Positions 38,191 to 47,192 of a DNA stretch of 52,229 nt are shown here, piece after piece. Origin of the DNA: Candidatus Accumulibacter necessarius (GTDB lineage Bacteria > Pseudomonadota > Gammaproteobacteria > Burkholderiales > Rhodocyclaceae). Position numbers and translations under genes: made by a program. Numbering within the stretch: the first letter of the stretch is position 1; each line of letters begins with the position of its first letter. The DNA lies in NCBI GenBank assembly GCA_017302435.1, contig JAFLDL010000021.1:1-52229 (forward strand), read 5' to 3'. The notes beneath the pieces were generated by a model. The model was not told the DNA's origin. It was given only the letters and a program-made list of their open reading frames with translations, and did not search any database.

Positions 38191-39348
38191 ATGCACCCGT
38201 CGTCCGTCGTCATCGACTCCAAGCTGCCCTGGGTCGGCACCACCATTTTTACCGTCATGTCGAAGCTCGCGGCCGACTGTGGCGCGATCAACCTGTCGCA
38301 GGGCTTTCCTGATTTCCAGGCCGAGCCGGCGCTCTTCGATGCCACCTGGCGAGCGATGCGCGAGGGCAGAAACCAGTATCCGCCGATGGCCGGTGTGGCC
38401 GAATTGCGCGCGGCGATCGCCGCCAAGGTCGCAGCGCTGTACGGCGTAGAGTACGAGGTCGACAGCGAGATCACCGTCACCGCCGGCGCAACGCAGGCAC
38501 TCTTCACCGCCATCGCTGCGTTTGTCCGCAGTGGTGACGAGGTCATCGTTTTCGAGCCGGTCTACGACAGCTACGTGCCGGCGATAGAGACCGTCGGTGG
38601 CAAGGCAGTTTACGCTACGCTTCGCTTCCCGGATTACCGGCCCGACTGGGAGCAGCTTCGTTCGCTGCTCAGCCCGCGGACACGGATGATGATCATCAAC
38701 TCACCGCACAACCCAACCGGCAGCCTGCTGGCAGCCGAAGATCTGGCGCAACTGGCCGAGCTGACGCGCGATACCGACATCGTGCTGCTTTCCGACGAGG
38801 TCTACGAGCACATCGTTTTCGACGGCGCACGGCACCAGAGCGTTGCCGCCCATCCGGAACTCGCGGCGCGCAGCCTGCTGGTCTCGTCGTTCGGCAAGAC
38901 CTACCACATCACCGGCTGGAAAGTGGGCTACGTGCTTGGCCCTTCCGACTTGATGAGCGAGTTCCGCAAGGTCCATCAGTTCAATGTGTTTACTGTCAAT
39001 ACCCCCTGCCAGTTGGGGATCGCCGAATACATGCGCGACGCCTCGCGCCACCTCGGCCTGGCGGCGTTCTACCAGGGCAAGCGCGAGTTCTTCCGCAGCC
39101 AGTTGCGCGGCTCGCGCTTCGAGTTGCTGGCCTGTCGCGGTACCTACTTTCAGCTGGCGCGCTACCGCGCGATCTCCGACCTGCCTGACCGCGAGTTCGC
39201 ACAGTGGCTGACCCGTGAGGCCGGTGTGGCGGTGATCCCGGTGTCCGTGTTCTACCGCGATGGTCGTGACGACCACGTGGTGCGTTTCTGTTTCGCCAAG
39301 CAGGAAGCGACACTGGCGGCTGCCGGTGAAAAGCTACGGCGTCTGTAA
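38191..39348 (+). CDS. Methionine aminotransferase-like PLP enzyme (YbdL type)
   Basis: This 385-aa class I/II aminotransferase carries the PLP lysine K236 in SSFGKTYHITGWKVGY, the AGATQALF phosphate-binding block, INSPHNPTGSLL and a C-terminal arginine in VVRFCFAK. SKLPWVGTTIFTVMSKLA and the NLSQGFPDF block match YbdL-type methionine aminotransferases, used in methionine salvage. The ATG at 38191 is chosen over an upstream TTG. Its stop TAA (39346-39348) is part of the 4-bp target duplicated by the IS insertion, so the gene remains intact. Confidence 0.92.
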   Translation: MHPSSVVIDSKLPWVGTTIFTVMSKLAADCGAINLSQGFPDFQAEPALFDATWRAMREGRNQYPPMAGVAELRAAIAAKVAALYGVEYEVDSEITVTAGATQALFTAIAAFVRSGDEVIVFEPVYDSYVPAIETVGGKAVYATLRFPDYRPDWEQLRSLLSPRTRMMIINSPHNPTGSLLAAEDLAQLAELTRDTDIVLLSDEVYEHIVFDGARHQSVAAHPELAARSLLVSSFGKTYHITGWKVGYVLGPSDLMSEFRKVHQFNVFTVNTPCQLGIAEYMRDASRHLGLAAFYQGKREFFRSQLRGSRFELLACRGTYFQLARYRAISDLPDREFAQWLTREAGVAVIPVSVFYRDGRDDHVVRFCFAKQEATLAAAGEKLRRL

Positions 39349-39365
39349 TTCTACTTTGTCAGATT
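39349..39365 (+). repeat. Left terminal inverted repeat of the IS
   Basis: TTCTACTTTGTCAGATT starts the element directly after GTAA, the left target copy and the aminotransferase stop. Confidence 0.9.
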
Positions 39366-39370
39366 GCCTT

Positions 39371-40579
39371 TCAATCTGATGCTGAGAGCATCGCGGCTTG
39401 CTTTCTGTAGGCGGATTCCATGGCTTGACGCCGCCGTTGATGCCTGTCGATGATGGATGCCGCGAGGTCTTCGTCGGTGACGATCTTGGTGGGCAACCGA
39501 TGGCGCATGATCTCCACCAAGTCGCGGCAGGAGAGCAGTTCAGCCGTCGCGCGATGGGCTATGCGCTCCTTGGCCAGGAACATGGTCGCGATCATGACCA
39601 GGGCCATGTGATGGTGCCACGCCTGCCAGCGGCGGACCTGATACTCGGCCATCCCGCAGGCGCCCTTGGCCTCCCGGAAGGACTGCTCGACGAAATGGCG
39701 CGCTCCCTGCATTTCCGCCAGACGGCGCAAGGACGCCTTGGGCTTGGCATTGGACAGGCCGAACTTGAGTTTCGTCCCATCGATTTCCCGTCGTACCAGG
39801 AGATGCCAGCGGCTCGCCGACGGCGCCTCGCCGTCCCAGACCCATACCCGCTGGGTGAGATAGTCGGCCATCACCTCGCCCTTCTCGCCGTCACGGATCG
39901 ACAAACGCCGCCAAGCGGATGCCGACTGTGTGGCTGCCCACTCCGCCACCGTCATGGACACCGCTGCGGTCTGCAGCCGACGGGGCGCTCGACCCTTCGA
40001 CGAACGACGAGCCACTACGGTGGGTACGGGATCCTGGAGATAGGTCGCCTGATCCGAATGCACCTCAGCGAAGAAGATCTCTCCCTCGCCATCCAGTTCC
40101 CCGAGTAGCCAAGGCAAGTGCCCGTAGCCGCCATCAAAGGCGACGAATGAGAAGTGCAACCCTTCCCGCCTCAGGCGCATCACCATGTCCAGGGCGATCT
40201 CGCCCTTGGTGCGGAACGTCTGTGCCTCCTCAGGCACCCCCACCACCTCGCAACGGGTCGTATCTTGGGTCCACGTCTTCGGCAGATACAAGTCGGCATC
40301 CACCACGCTTGCTACGCCATCGCGCGTCACCGCCGCGAAGACGCCCACCTGACAGTTATCGACCTTCCCCAGGCGACCGTTCCACTGCCGCGCCACGCCC
40401 GCGGACCTGTTTCCCTTCTTCCCGAACGCGCTCTCGTCCAGGAGTAGAGCGCTGGGATAGCCGAAGTGGGCGTTGGCATCGACCACCAGTTGCCGACGCA
40501 CCCCGCGCCGATCCCAGTTGGACTCGCTCAGCATATGATGCAGCGGCTGATAGCGGCTGTCGGCTACGGTTTCCGCCAT
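39371..40579 (-). CDS. IS701-like DDE transposase, start codon uncertain
   Basis: The ATG at 40579 gives 402 residues, but the same frame is coding-like upstream to 40759 (LEHFDSHFSPYLHCFQSRTR precedes the ATG). The full protein would therefore have about 460 residues, as expected for the family. No ATG, GTG or TTG lies in that frame upstream. An ATG at 40757 is one base out of frame, so one extra base separates it from the coding frame. Catalytic residues are visible: the first aspartate in ALLLDESAFGKKG, the second in VAFDGGYGHLPW and the glutamate in HFVEQSFREAKG. This may be an inactivated copy, or one using a frameshift or weak start. Confidence 0.85.
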   Translation of the reverse strand: MAETVADSRYQPLHHMLSESNWDRRGVRRQLVVDANAHFGYPSALLLDESAFGKKGNRSAGVARQWNGRLGKVDNCQVGVFAAVTRDGVASVVDADLYLPKTWTQDTTRCEVVGVPEEAQTFRTKGEIALDMVMRLRREGLHFSFVAFDGGYGHLPWLLGELDGEGEIFFAEVHSDQATYLQDPVPTVVARRSSKGRAPRRLQTAAVSMTVAEWAATQSASAWRRLSIRDGEKGEVMADYLTQRVWVWDGEAPSASRWHLLVRREIDGTKLKFGLSNAKPKASLRRLAEMQGARHFVEQSFREAKGACGMAEYQVRRWQAWHHHMALVMIATMFLAKERIAHRATAELLSCRDLVEIMRHRLPTKIVTDEDLAASIIDRHQRRRQAMESAYRKQAAMLSASD

Positions 40580-40847
40580 GCACTCCAGGTTACGGCGTGA
40601 ACTCTGGAACAGCCCGAGCAGATACTGGCGCGCCGTGTCTTCTACCGAACGCGTCCGGCTTTGAAAGCAGTGAAGGTACGGGGAGAAGTGCGAATCGAAG
40701 TGCTCTAATGCCGAAGCGACCAGCGCAGATATGCTATCGACGTATTGGAGTTGACATTGTCATTTACAACTCCATGAATAGATTGAACAATCACGACATA
40801 TGACATTCTACCACATGACAAACGTCAATCACGGGAAGGTGAATGCG

Positions 40848-40864
40848 AATCTGACAAAGTAGAA
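40848..40864 (-). repeat. Right terminal inverted repeat of the IS
   Basis: The complement of TTCTACTTTGTCAGATT ends the element, directly followed by the second GTAA. Confidence 0.9.
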
Positions 40865-40872
40865 GTAAGGGC

Positions 40873-40901
40873 TTCACAGCGACTCGCCATGCACCTATAA
40901 T
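40873..40901 (+). promoter_or_regulatory. Sigma-70 promoter of mscL
   Basis: TTCACA (40873-40878) and TATAAT (40896-40901) have a 17-base spacer, near consensus. The -35 begins four bases after the IS target duplication, so the insertion left it intact but removed anything further upstream. Confidence 0.75.
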
Positions 40902-40960
40902 CGCGCGCCGGTTCGGATAGACAGTCCAGGCATTGCCAATCACCCGTTGAAGGAGACGTC

Positions 40961-41395
40961 ATGAGCATGATGCAGGAGTTCAAAGAGTTTGCCATGAAAG
41001 GCAATGTCATGGATCTCGCCGTCGGCGTGATCATCGGCGGCGCTTTTGGCAGGATCGTCGATTCGGTGGTGGCTGACCTGATCATGCCCTTCATCGCCTG
41101 GGTCATGGGGGGCAAGCTGGATTTCTCGGGGATGTTCCTGGTCCTCGGCACCATCCCCGAAGGTACCGTGAGGAACCTCGATGCGCTCAGGAAGGCGCAG
41201 GTGCCGGTTTTCGCCTACGGCAACTTCCTCACCATCCTGGTGAATTTCGTCATCCTTGCCTTCATCATTTTCATGATGATCAAGCAGATGAATCGCCTGA
41301 AGCGGAGCGAGCCGGCCCCTGCGCCGGCACCGGAGCCGGCGGCCGCCGAGGAAGTGCTGTTGCTGCGCGAGATTCGCGACAGTCTGAAAAAGTAG
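40961..41395 (+). CDS. mscL: Large-conductance mechanosensitive channel MscL
   Basis: This 144-aa channel protects against hypo-osmotic shock. [36 protein letters not shown] is the amphipathic helix and TM1; the periplasmic loop holds [12 protein letters not shown]2 is [20 protein letters not shown] proline/alanine-rich linker precedes the C-terminal helix ([12 protein letters not shown]). Length fits E. coli MscL (136 aa). GAAGGAG lies 6 bases before the ATG, behind the promoter at 40873-40901. Confidence 0.97.
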   Translation: MSMMQEFKEFAMKGNVMDLAVGVIIGGAFGRIVDSVVADLIMPFIAWVMGGKLDFSGMFLVLGTIPEGTVRNLDALRKAQVPVFAYGNFLTILVNFVILAFIIFMMIKQMNRLKRSEPAPAPAPEPAAAEEVLLLREIRDSLKK

Positions 41396-41496
41396 CGTCA
41401 GTTCCGGGTGGGTCAGCGAAAGGCGTCCCGGTTGCGTGGCGCCGTTCCAGTTTCAGTACAAGCCAGCGCGTCGGGCCGTCGCGCGACCTGGGGTGG

Positions 41497-44238
41497 TCAT
41501 TTGCCGAGTCCCTTGCCGGTGTCGCCCGCAATCACCAGCGTCAGTTGATCGGGGTCGATGTACTTGCGGAAGGCGGCGCTGACCTGCTCGGGGCTGACCG
41601 CCAGCACTTTTGCCTCGAATTCCCGGGAAAACTCCCAGTTGCGGTCGAGGTCGAGAAACGACATCCAGCGCGCGGCGGCTGCGCTGTCCTGCGAGCGAGC
41701 GACAGCGCGAGCTTCGACAATACCCTTCCTGGCCTCGGCAACCTCGCTGGCCGTGAAGCCGTCGCGGCGGGCTCGCCGCACTTCCTCCAGGAAAGCCTGC
41801 TCGGCACGGACGGCGTTCTGGGGCGCAACCATTGCCGCAACCGTCCAGCTTGACAGCCGCTGGCGACTGCCCATCGACAAGCTCGATCCGGCGCTGTAGC
41901 TGAGCCCCTCCTTCTGCCGCAGGCGATCCAGCAGTCGGTTGCTGAGTCCGCTGCTGCCGCCGAAGATATGGTTGGCGACGTACAGCGCCGGGGCGTCGGC
42001 GTCGTCATCGCGTAGCGTGAAATCGAGACGTGCGCGCAGGAAGGCATTCTCCTTGTCGGGTGTGTCGATCACCAGCCGCCGCGGCGCCACGTAGCCGTAT
42101 TCCCGGTCAAGGCGCTGATACGGCGACCTCGAGTGGTGCCCGGGAAACAGCCGGCGCAACTCCGCCTCGATCAGCTTCTCATCGAAATCACCGACGATGG
42201 CGATCTCGCCACGGGCGGTGCCGATCAGATCGCGCCGATAGCTGATGACCTGGTCGAGGGTGACCTGGCGCAGATGTTCAATGCGTTCTGGCAGCGTGGC
42301 GTGGTAACGAGGATCACCAGGCGGATAGCGGTTGAAATGTGCATTGAGGGCGTCGCTCGACAGTTCTTCGGGACTGTCGAGCTGGGACTGGAGGTTCGTC
42401 AGGTAGCCGCGCCGCAGTTCTTCGAACTCCTGCGGCGGGAAGCTGGCGTCGCGGAACATCTGCGCGACCAGTCCAAGCGCTTCTGGCAGATTGTCCCGCG
42501 TCGTTTCAAACTGAGTCAGGCCGCCCCGGATTTTCAGGCGGGTGATCTCGTCGGCGATCTGCTGGCGGTTCAAGCGGTCGGTGCCACGGGTGAGCATGGA
42601 CATCGCGAGCGCGCCACTGAGCTGGCGGTTCTTCAGTGAGACCTCATCGCCCCAGCGAAAGCGCATGGCCACGTTTACGGTTTGCCCGCGGTTCCTTTTC
42701 GGCAGCAGCGCAACCTTGAGGTCAGCGAAGGTCTGCAGCCGGGTACGTCGGTCCAGGTTGTCGTAAGAGGGGTCGAAAGCCTCGCCGGCATCGCCTTTTT
42801 CCTCTGGCTTGAAGTCGGCCAGCAACTGCGCCGCAGTCGGCGCCTGGGGAAGCACGGCACGCTGCGGCGAATCGTCGGGGATGAAGGTGCCGAGCACGCG
42901 GTTGTCGCGCACCAGGTACCGGCCGGCGGCAGCGTCAAGCTGCTCGGCCTTGATCCGGTCCAGTTGATCACGGGCGTAGAAGAAGAGTCGCCAGTCGCCG
43001 AGCGCGATGAACTCGGAAAGCGTCACCGCGAAGGTCTCCGGGTCAGCCAGTGCGCGCTCATAGGCCGTGCGCGCCTGCTCGAGTGCGCGACCGAGTTCGG
43101 CGGCCGTCGTCCCCTGGCGCGAAAAGCCGCCCTCGACGACCTCGATCATCCGGTCGCGAACCGGCTCCAGCGCTGCGCCCTTGTTGACCATGGCGCCAAA
43201 GACAACGAAGCCAGGCTCGCGCGTATTGATCGTGTACGCGAAAACCTGTGACGCCAGTCCCGGCTGGACCAGCGCACGGTAGAGGCGACCGTTCGGCGTG
43301 TCGCCGAGGATCTCGGCCGCCATGCCGATGGCGTCGGCGTCGGCGTGCAGGCTGGACGGTGTCCGATAGGCCAGGGTCACGAGCTGCACTTCGCCCTTGC
43401 GTCGCAGCACGAACTGGCGCTCGCCGTCGGCCGTTGGCTCCTGTGTCCAATGTTCCGGTAGTGTACGGCTCGGCCGTGGCAGTTTGCCAAAGGCAGCGAC
43501 GACCCAGTTGAGCGCCTGCTGTTCGTCGAACTTGCCGGCCACCGTCAGGACCGCGTTGTCCGGCTGGTAGTACTTCCGGTAGAAAGCCTGCAGGTTCTCG
43601 ATCCGGACGTTCTCGATGTCGCTGCGGGCGCCGATCGTGCTGTTGCCATAGTTGTGCCAGTCGAAAAGCATCGACTGCAGCCGCTTGAACATCACGCTCG
43701 CCGGCTCGTTCTCTCCCATCTCGAATTCATTGCGAACGACGCTCATTTCGCTCTCGAGGTCTTTCCTGGCGATGAAGGAATTGACCATCGCGTCGGCGCT
43801 CCAGGACAGCGCCCACTTGAGGTTGTCGTCACTGGCGGGAAAGGTGAGATAGTAATTCGTCCGATCGAGCCAGGTCGTGCCGTTGATCTCGAAGCCGCGC
43901 GCCTGGAATTGCCGGGTCGGGTCGGGGAAACGCTTCGACCCCTTGAAGATCAGATGTTCGAGGAGATGGGCCATCCCGGTCTCGCCATAATTCTCATGGC
44001 GGGAACCGACCAGATAGGTGACATTGACGGTCGCGGTCGGTTTGGCGGCATCGGCGAAAAGGATGAAGCGCAGGCCATTGGCCAGACGGTACTCACTGAT
44101 GCCTTCAACCGTTGACAGCTTTTCGACGCCGCTGGGCAGCGTCGAAGGCACCGCCGGTCGGGCGGAGGCAGCCTGGGGTGCGAAGGCCAGCGTCAGCCAC
44201 GACAGCACCCAGGCCAGAGTTTTCGTCCATCGCTTCAT
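41497..44238 (-). CDS. Secreted M16 family metallopeptidase
   Basis: This 913-aa protein starts at ATG 44238, giving a signal peptide (KTLAWVLSWLTLAFAPQAASA). The first half holds the inverted zinc motif HLLEH (H91, E94, H95) in MAHLLEHLIFKGSKRFP and the distal glutamate in EMSVVRNEFEMGENEPASV. The second half is the usual inactive M16 repeat (FGGSSGLSNRLLDRLRQKEGLSYSAGSS). It is a full-length pitrilysin/YhjJ-like fusion of two halves, presumed periplasmic. It forms a single-gene unit; the upstream 447 bases hold no other recognised gene. Confidence 0.94.
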   Translation of the reverse strand: MKRWTKTLAWVLSWLTLAFAPQAASARPAVPSTLPSGVEKLSTVEGISEYRLANGLRFILFADAAKPTATVNVTYLVGSRHENYGETGMAHLLEHLIFKGSKRFPDPTRQFQARGFEINGTTWLDRTNYYLTFPASDDNLKWALSWSADAMVNSFIARKDLESEMSVVRNEFEMGENEPASVMFKRLQSMLFDWHNYGNSTIGARSDIENVRIENLQAFYRKYYQPDNAVLTVAGKFDEQQALNWVVAAFGKLPRPSRTLPEHWTQEPTADGERQFVLRRKGEVQLVTLAYRTPSSLHADADAIGMAAEILGDTPNGRLYRALVQPGLASQVFAYTINTREPGFVVFGAMVNKGAALEPVRDRMIEVVEGGFSRQGTTAAELGRALEQARTAYERALADPETFAVTLSEFIALGDWRLFFYARDQLDRIKAEQLDAAAGRYLVRDNRVLGTFIPDDSPQRAVLPQAPTAAQLLADFKPEEKGDAGEAFDPSYDNLDRRTRLQTFADLKVALLPKRNRGQTVNVAMRFRWGDEVSLKNRQLSGALAMSMLTRGTDRLNRQQIADEITRLKIRGGLTQFETTRDNLPEALGLVAQMFRDASFPPQEFEELRRGYLTNLQSQLDSPEELSSDALNAHFNRYPPGDPRYHATLPERIEHLRQVTLDQVISYRRDLIGTARGEIAIVGDFDEKLIEAELRRLFPGHHSRSPYQRLDREYGYVAPRRLVIDTPDKENAFLRARLDFTLRDDDADAPALYVANHIFGGSSGLSNRLLDRLRQKEGLSYSAGSSLSMGSRQRLSSWTVAAMVAPQNAVRAEQAFLEEVRRARRDGFTASEVAEARKGIVEARAVARSQDSAAAARWMSFLDLDRNWEFSREFEAKVLAVSPEQVSAAFRKYIDPDQLTLVIAGDTGKGLGK

Positions 44239-44685
44239 TGCCACCACTCCATGCGATCCCCAGGTTGCCGAAAACGATCTGCTTGCTGCGTTGCTGCAGG
44301 CGGAAGGCAGGCAGATCATACGCTGCCAGAATAGAAACGGCCCGCGCAGAGGGAGGGCTGGGCGGGCCGGGTGAAGCCGTCACTGTCACGCGAGAGGGGA
44401 GGGGTGGGGAGAGCGTGGCAGCGACGGGACAGATGATAGCCAAGCCGGCGCCGTTCAGCTGTGGTTTCTCTGTCTTCCTTGTGTAACGGCCTGTGATTGT
44501 CGGCCAGTGATCGTCCGGACGAGGACGAAAGCCGTGGTCTCTCCCATCGGCGTGGATGTCTATTGCCTTTCCCTCGCGGGTACTGGCATTATCCACGGCT
44601 GAAGTCGCGTCATTAACCCCACCAGACGCCGCCGGCAGATCGTCCGCCGAGTCGGCGTCAAACAAGAACCCAAGAGGAGCGAGCA
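44239..44685. other. Intergenic region upstream of the M16 peptidase gene
   Basis: No gene was supported. The only structural feature is a GC-rich inverted repeat, GGCCCGC (44339-44345) with GCGGGCC (44362-44368), separated by a purine-rich loop. No promoter consensus for either gene stands out. GAGGAGCGAGCA is the ribosome site of the next gene. Confidence 0.5.
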
Positions 44686-44958
44686 ATGAGTCAGGAAGCG
44701 AATGACACCGGTGTGGCGGCAGTTATCATTGAGCGACTGGAAAAGGAGCGGCTGCCGAGAGCCCTCGACCTGAAAGCCAAGGTCGAAGCGGGCGGGCGGC
44801 TCGACGACATGGACATTGCCTTCCTCGAGCGGGTGTTTGCCGACTCGGAAGACCTCAAGCCGCTCCTGGACCGACACCCGGAATACAACGAACTCGCGTC
44901 AAGAATGATGAGGTTGTACCAGGAAATCACCGCCAGGGGGCTCGAGAACGAGAAGTAA
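44686..44958 (+). CDS. Small conserved-looking hypothetical protein
   Basis: This 90-aa acidic protein begins MSQEANDTGVAAVIIERLEKERLPRAL after a strong ribosome site (GAGGAGCG). It is helical, without membrane or signal segments, with a repeated charge pattern in LDLKAKVEAGGRLDDMDIAFLERVFADSEDL and a PEYNELASRMMRLYQEIT end. The good ribosome site and codon use support it being real. I do not recognise a family; it recalls small cytoplasmic proteins of Rhodocyclales by feel only. Confidence 0.75.
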   Translation: MSQEANDTGVAAVIIERLEKERLPRALDLKAKVEAGGRLDDMDIAFLERVFADSEDLKPLLDRHPEYNELASRMMRLYQEITARGLENEK

Positions 44959-45006
44959 TCCTGCGAGGATCCTGATGGCCTGGAGAATTTCCGCCTGGCC
45001 GTCAGG

Positions 45007-46755
45007 CTAGTTGCCGTCCGACAGGCCTTGGCTGTCACCCTCTGCCCCCGGTTCATCGGCCATCCCCGGTTCGTCGCGCCCGTGCCACTGGCGAATCGCC
45101 TGGCGCATCGTCGGGTAGACGCGCTGGCGCAGTGACTCGTCGGGGTGGCCGGTGGCTTTCAGCCAGCGTTCAAACTCGATCTGCCGACCGGCCAGCGTCA
45201 GCGTGATGTTCTGCGCCGCGAGTTCAGCGTCCAGCCGCTCAAGCGTGTCGATGCCGGTGATATCCAGATTGGTCATCGGGATCAGATCGAGCACGACACG
45301 TTCGACGGGCGCCCTCTGGCGGGCGATCGCACGTTGCAGTTCGCTGCGGAAATGGCTGGCGTTGAAGAACACCAGCGGACCACAAAAGCGCAGCAGGAGC
45401 AGACCATCGATGGTCGTCGCTTCGGGAAAGAACAGGCGGTTGTACAGGCCGGGGCGGCCGGGGACATTGACCAGCTCCTCGCATGCCGGGCGCGCCACGC
45501 GACGGATGAACATCAGCAGGGCCAGCGTCACGGCCAGCATGATCGCCTTGATCGCGCCAAAGGCGAGAACGCCGAGCATCGTGATCGCTCCCAGGACCAG
45601 GGCGGCGCGCTCCACTTGGTGGTAACGCCGGAAGACCTGCAGGTCGAGCAGCGACCAGGAGGCAAATAGCAGCACCACGCCGAGTGCGGGGATCGGCAAC
45701 CAGGCCAGCGAGTCGGTACCGATCAGCAGCAGCAGCGAGATCGCCAGCGCGGCGATGATGCTGACCATCTGGGTCCGTCCACCGTTGGCGTCGTTGACTG
45801 CCGTGCGCGAGTCGGCGCCGGTGACGGCAAAGCCCTGCGACAGCGCCGAAGCGATATTGGCCATGCCAAAGGCCGCAAATTCACGGTCCACATCGATATC
45901 GTAGCCGTTGCGTTCGGCGAAGCTGCGCGCGGTGAGCATGCCGCTGGTAAACAACACCAGCGCCAGACCGGCGGCCGAACCCGCGAGGTCGCCGACTTCG
46001 TGCAGCGGCAGATCGGGCCACTCGAGGTCCGGCAGGCCGCTGGCCACCGGGCCGATCAGCGCCACGCCCATCTGATCCAGCCGCAGCAGATAAGCCGCCA
46101 GACCGGCAAGGATCATGGTCACCAGCGACGCCGGCACGCGCTTCGACAGGCGCGGCATCAGCAACATCACCGCCACGCTGCCGAGCGACAGGAGAACGGT
46201 CGGCCAGTGTGCCTTGAGGACCAGCTCGGGGATCTCGATTACCTGGCGAAAGAATCGCGTTGCTTCCGGCTTGCTGCCGAGCACCTTGCCAAACTGGCCA
46301 ATCATGATCGAGATCGAGACACCATTGAGCAGACCCACGAGGATCGGCCGGGCGAGAAAATCGGCCAGACCACCGAGCCGCAAAAAGCTCGCCGCAACGC
46401 AGAAGACCCCGGTGAGCAGCGTCAGGGCAATGGTGAATGAAAGGTACATGCCACTGTTGCCCGCCGCCAGCGGCGCCACCACGGCGGCGATCATGGCGCA
46501 GGTCGCGGCGTCGGGACCAATGATCAACTGGCGCGAGGTACCGGCGAGCGCATAGACGACCATCGGCAGGATCGAGGCATAGAGGCCGGTCGACGGACTG
46601 AAGCCGGCCAGTTGCGCGTAGGCGATGGCCACCGGGATGGCCACCGCGGCGACCGAAAGCCCGGCCTTGAAATCGTGTGGCCAATCCGCCGCACGATACT
46701 TGGCCAGGGGTTGCAGTCCGGGCAGCAGGCGGTTCAGATGAGCAATGGCGGTCAT
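45007..46755 (-). CDS. SulP family inorganic anion transporter with STAS domain
   Basis: This 582-aa protein has about 12 membrane helices and a C-terminal STAS domain, the normal SulP layout. Signature segments are KAGLSVAAVAIPVAIAYAQLAGFSPSTGLYASI, IIGPDAATCAMIAAVV and FAVTGADSRTAVNDANGGRT. STAS begins near residue 440 (YNRLFFPEATTIDGLLLLRF) and contains LDLIPMTNLDITGIDTLERL, a typical NTP-binding and regulatory strand. The substrate could be sulfate, bicarbonate or another anion; no carbonic anhydrase is nearby to decide. It is divergent from the LuxR-type gene. Confidence 0.95.
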   Translation of the reverse strand: MTAIAHLNRLLPGLQPLAKYRAADWPHDFKAGLSVAAVAIPVAIAYAQLAGFSPSTGLYASILPMVVYALAGTSRQLIIGPDAATCAMIAAVVAPLAAGNSGMYLSFTIALTLLTGVFCVAASFLRLGGLADFLARPILVGLLNGVSISIMIGQFGKVLGSKPEATRFFRQVIEIPELVLKAHWPTVLLSLGSVAVMLLMPRLSKRVPASLVTMILAGLAAYLLRLDQMGVALIGPVASGLPDLEWPDLPLHEVGDLAGSAAGLALVLFTSGMLTARSFAERNGYDIDVDREFAAFGMANIASALSQGFAVTGADSRTAVNDANGGRTQMVSIIAALAISLLLLIGTDSLAWLPIPALGVVLLFASWSLLDLQVFRRYHQVERAALVLGAITMLGVLAFGAIKAIMLAVTLALLMFIRRVARPACEELVNVPGRPGLYNRLFFPEATTIDGLLLLRFCGPLVFFNASHFRSELQRAIARQRAPVERVVLDLIPMTNLDITGIDTLERLDAELAAQNITLTLAGRQIEFERWLKATGHPDESLRQRVYPTMRQAIRQWHGRDEPGMADEPGAEGDSQGLSDGN

Positions 46756-46970
46756 GGCGATCCTTTACTTCGGGTTCAATCACCGTCGATGGCAGCGATT
46801 GCTTGCCTGACGGGAGCGGCATTGTACTGGAAAGCCATCAGCGGCCGATGGCCGAGGGCGAGAGCGTGACTCTCGAGACGGAGCCAGGGCAGGTCAGTCC
46901 GCCTCGCAGCCGGGATGGTCGGCGGGCGCTGCGCAAGTCGCCATGCCGGCGGAGCTGAGCGCAACGGATC

Positions 46971-46994
46971 TGTAAGCTGTCGGAAAAATTTACA
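46971..46994 (+). promoter_or_regulatory. Candidate upstream activator site with inverted ends
   Basis: TGTAA (46971-46975) and TTACA (46990-46994) form an inverted repeat enclosing TGTCGGAAAAAT. It lies 63 bases upstream of a candidate sigma-54 promoter, where an enhancer-binding regulator would act. No binding protein can be named from sequence. Confidence 0.4.
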
Positions 46995-47056
46995 CTGATC
47001 GCGCCCTGATCCCTGGATGGGAAATAAAAAATCCTTATATCAAAGCTCTTCTGAAG

Positions 47057-47075
47057 TTGGAACGACTATTGCTTT
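47057..47075 (+). promoter_or_regulatory. Candidate sigma-54 (-24/-12) promoter of the LuxR-type gene
   Basis: TTGGAACGACTATTGCT carries GG at 47059-47060 and GC at 47071-47072, separated by the required 10 bases. It matches the consensus YTGGCACG-N4-TTGCW except for one base in the -24 box (GGA for GGC). It is 118 bases upstream of the ATG at 47193. No sigma-70 box of better quality was seen. Confidence 0.55.
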
Positions 47076-47192
47076 GATCGCCTGTCTCCGATCGTTTCCC
47101 GATCGATCGCTGGCAATCAATGATCGACGTTTGCAGAAGGCGCCCTGAATGCTTCCCCTGGCCACTGTCTCGTGCTTTGAATCTCTTTGGCG

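Larger units (their letters stand above)
39345..40868. mobile_element. IS701-like insertion sequence with 4-bp target duplication
   Basis: The element spans 39349-40864 (1516 bp) and is bounded by inverted repeats TTCTACTTTGTCAGATT (left 39349-39365; right complement 40848-40864), 17 of 17 identical. The same GTAA is found on both sides, at 39345-39348 and 40865-40868, giving a perfect 4-bp target duplication. It carries one transposase gene on the minus strand. Family assignment to IS701 rests on the transposase motifs and the 4-bp duplication. Confidence 0.9.

Noticed and set aside
39398-40803. Plus-strand open frames inside the IS as an extra gene
   Set aside because: They are antisense shadows of the transposase, which has clear catalytic motifs.
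44339-44368. GC-rich inverted repeat as a terminator
   Set aside because: There is no T run on either strand and the loop is 16 bases; function unclear.
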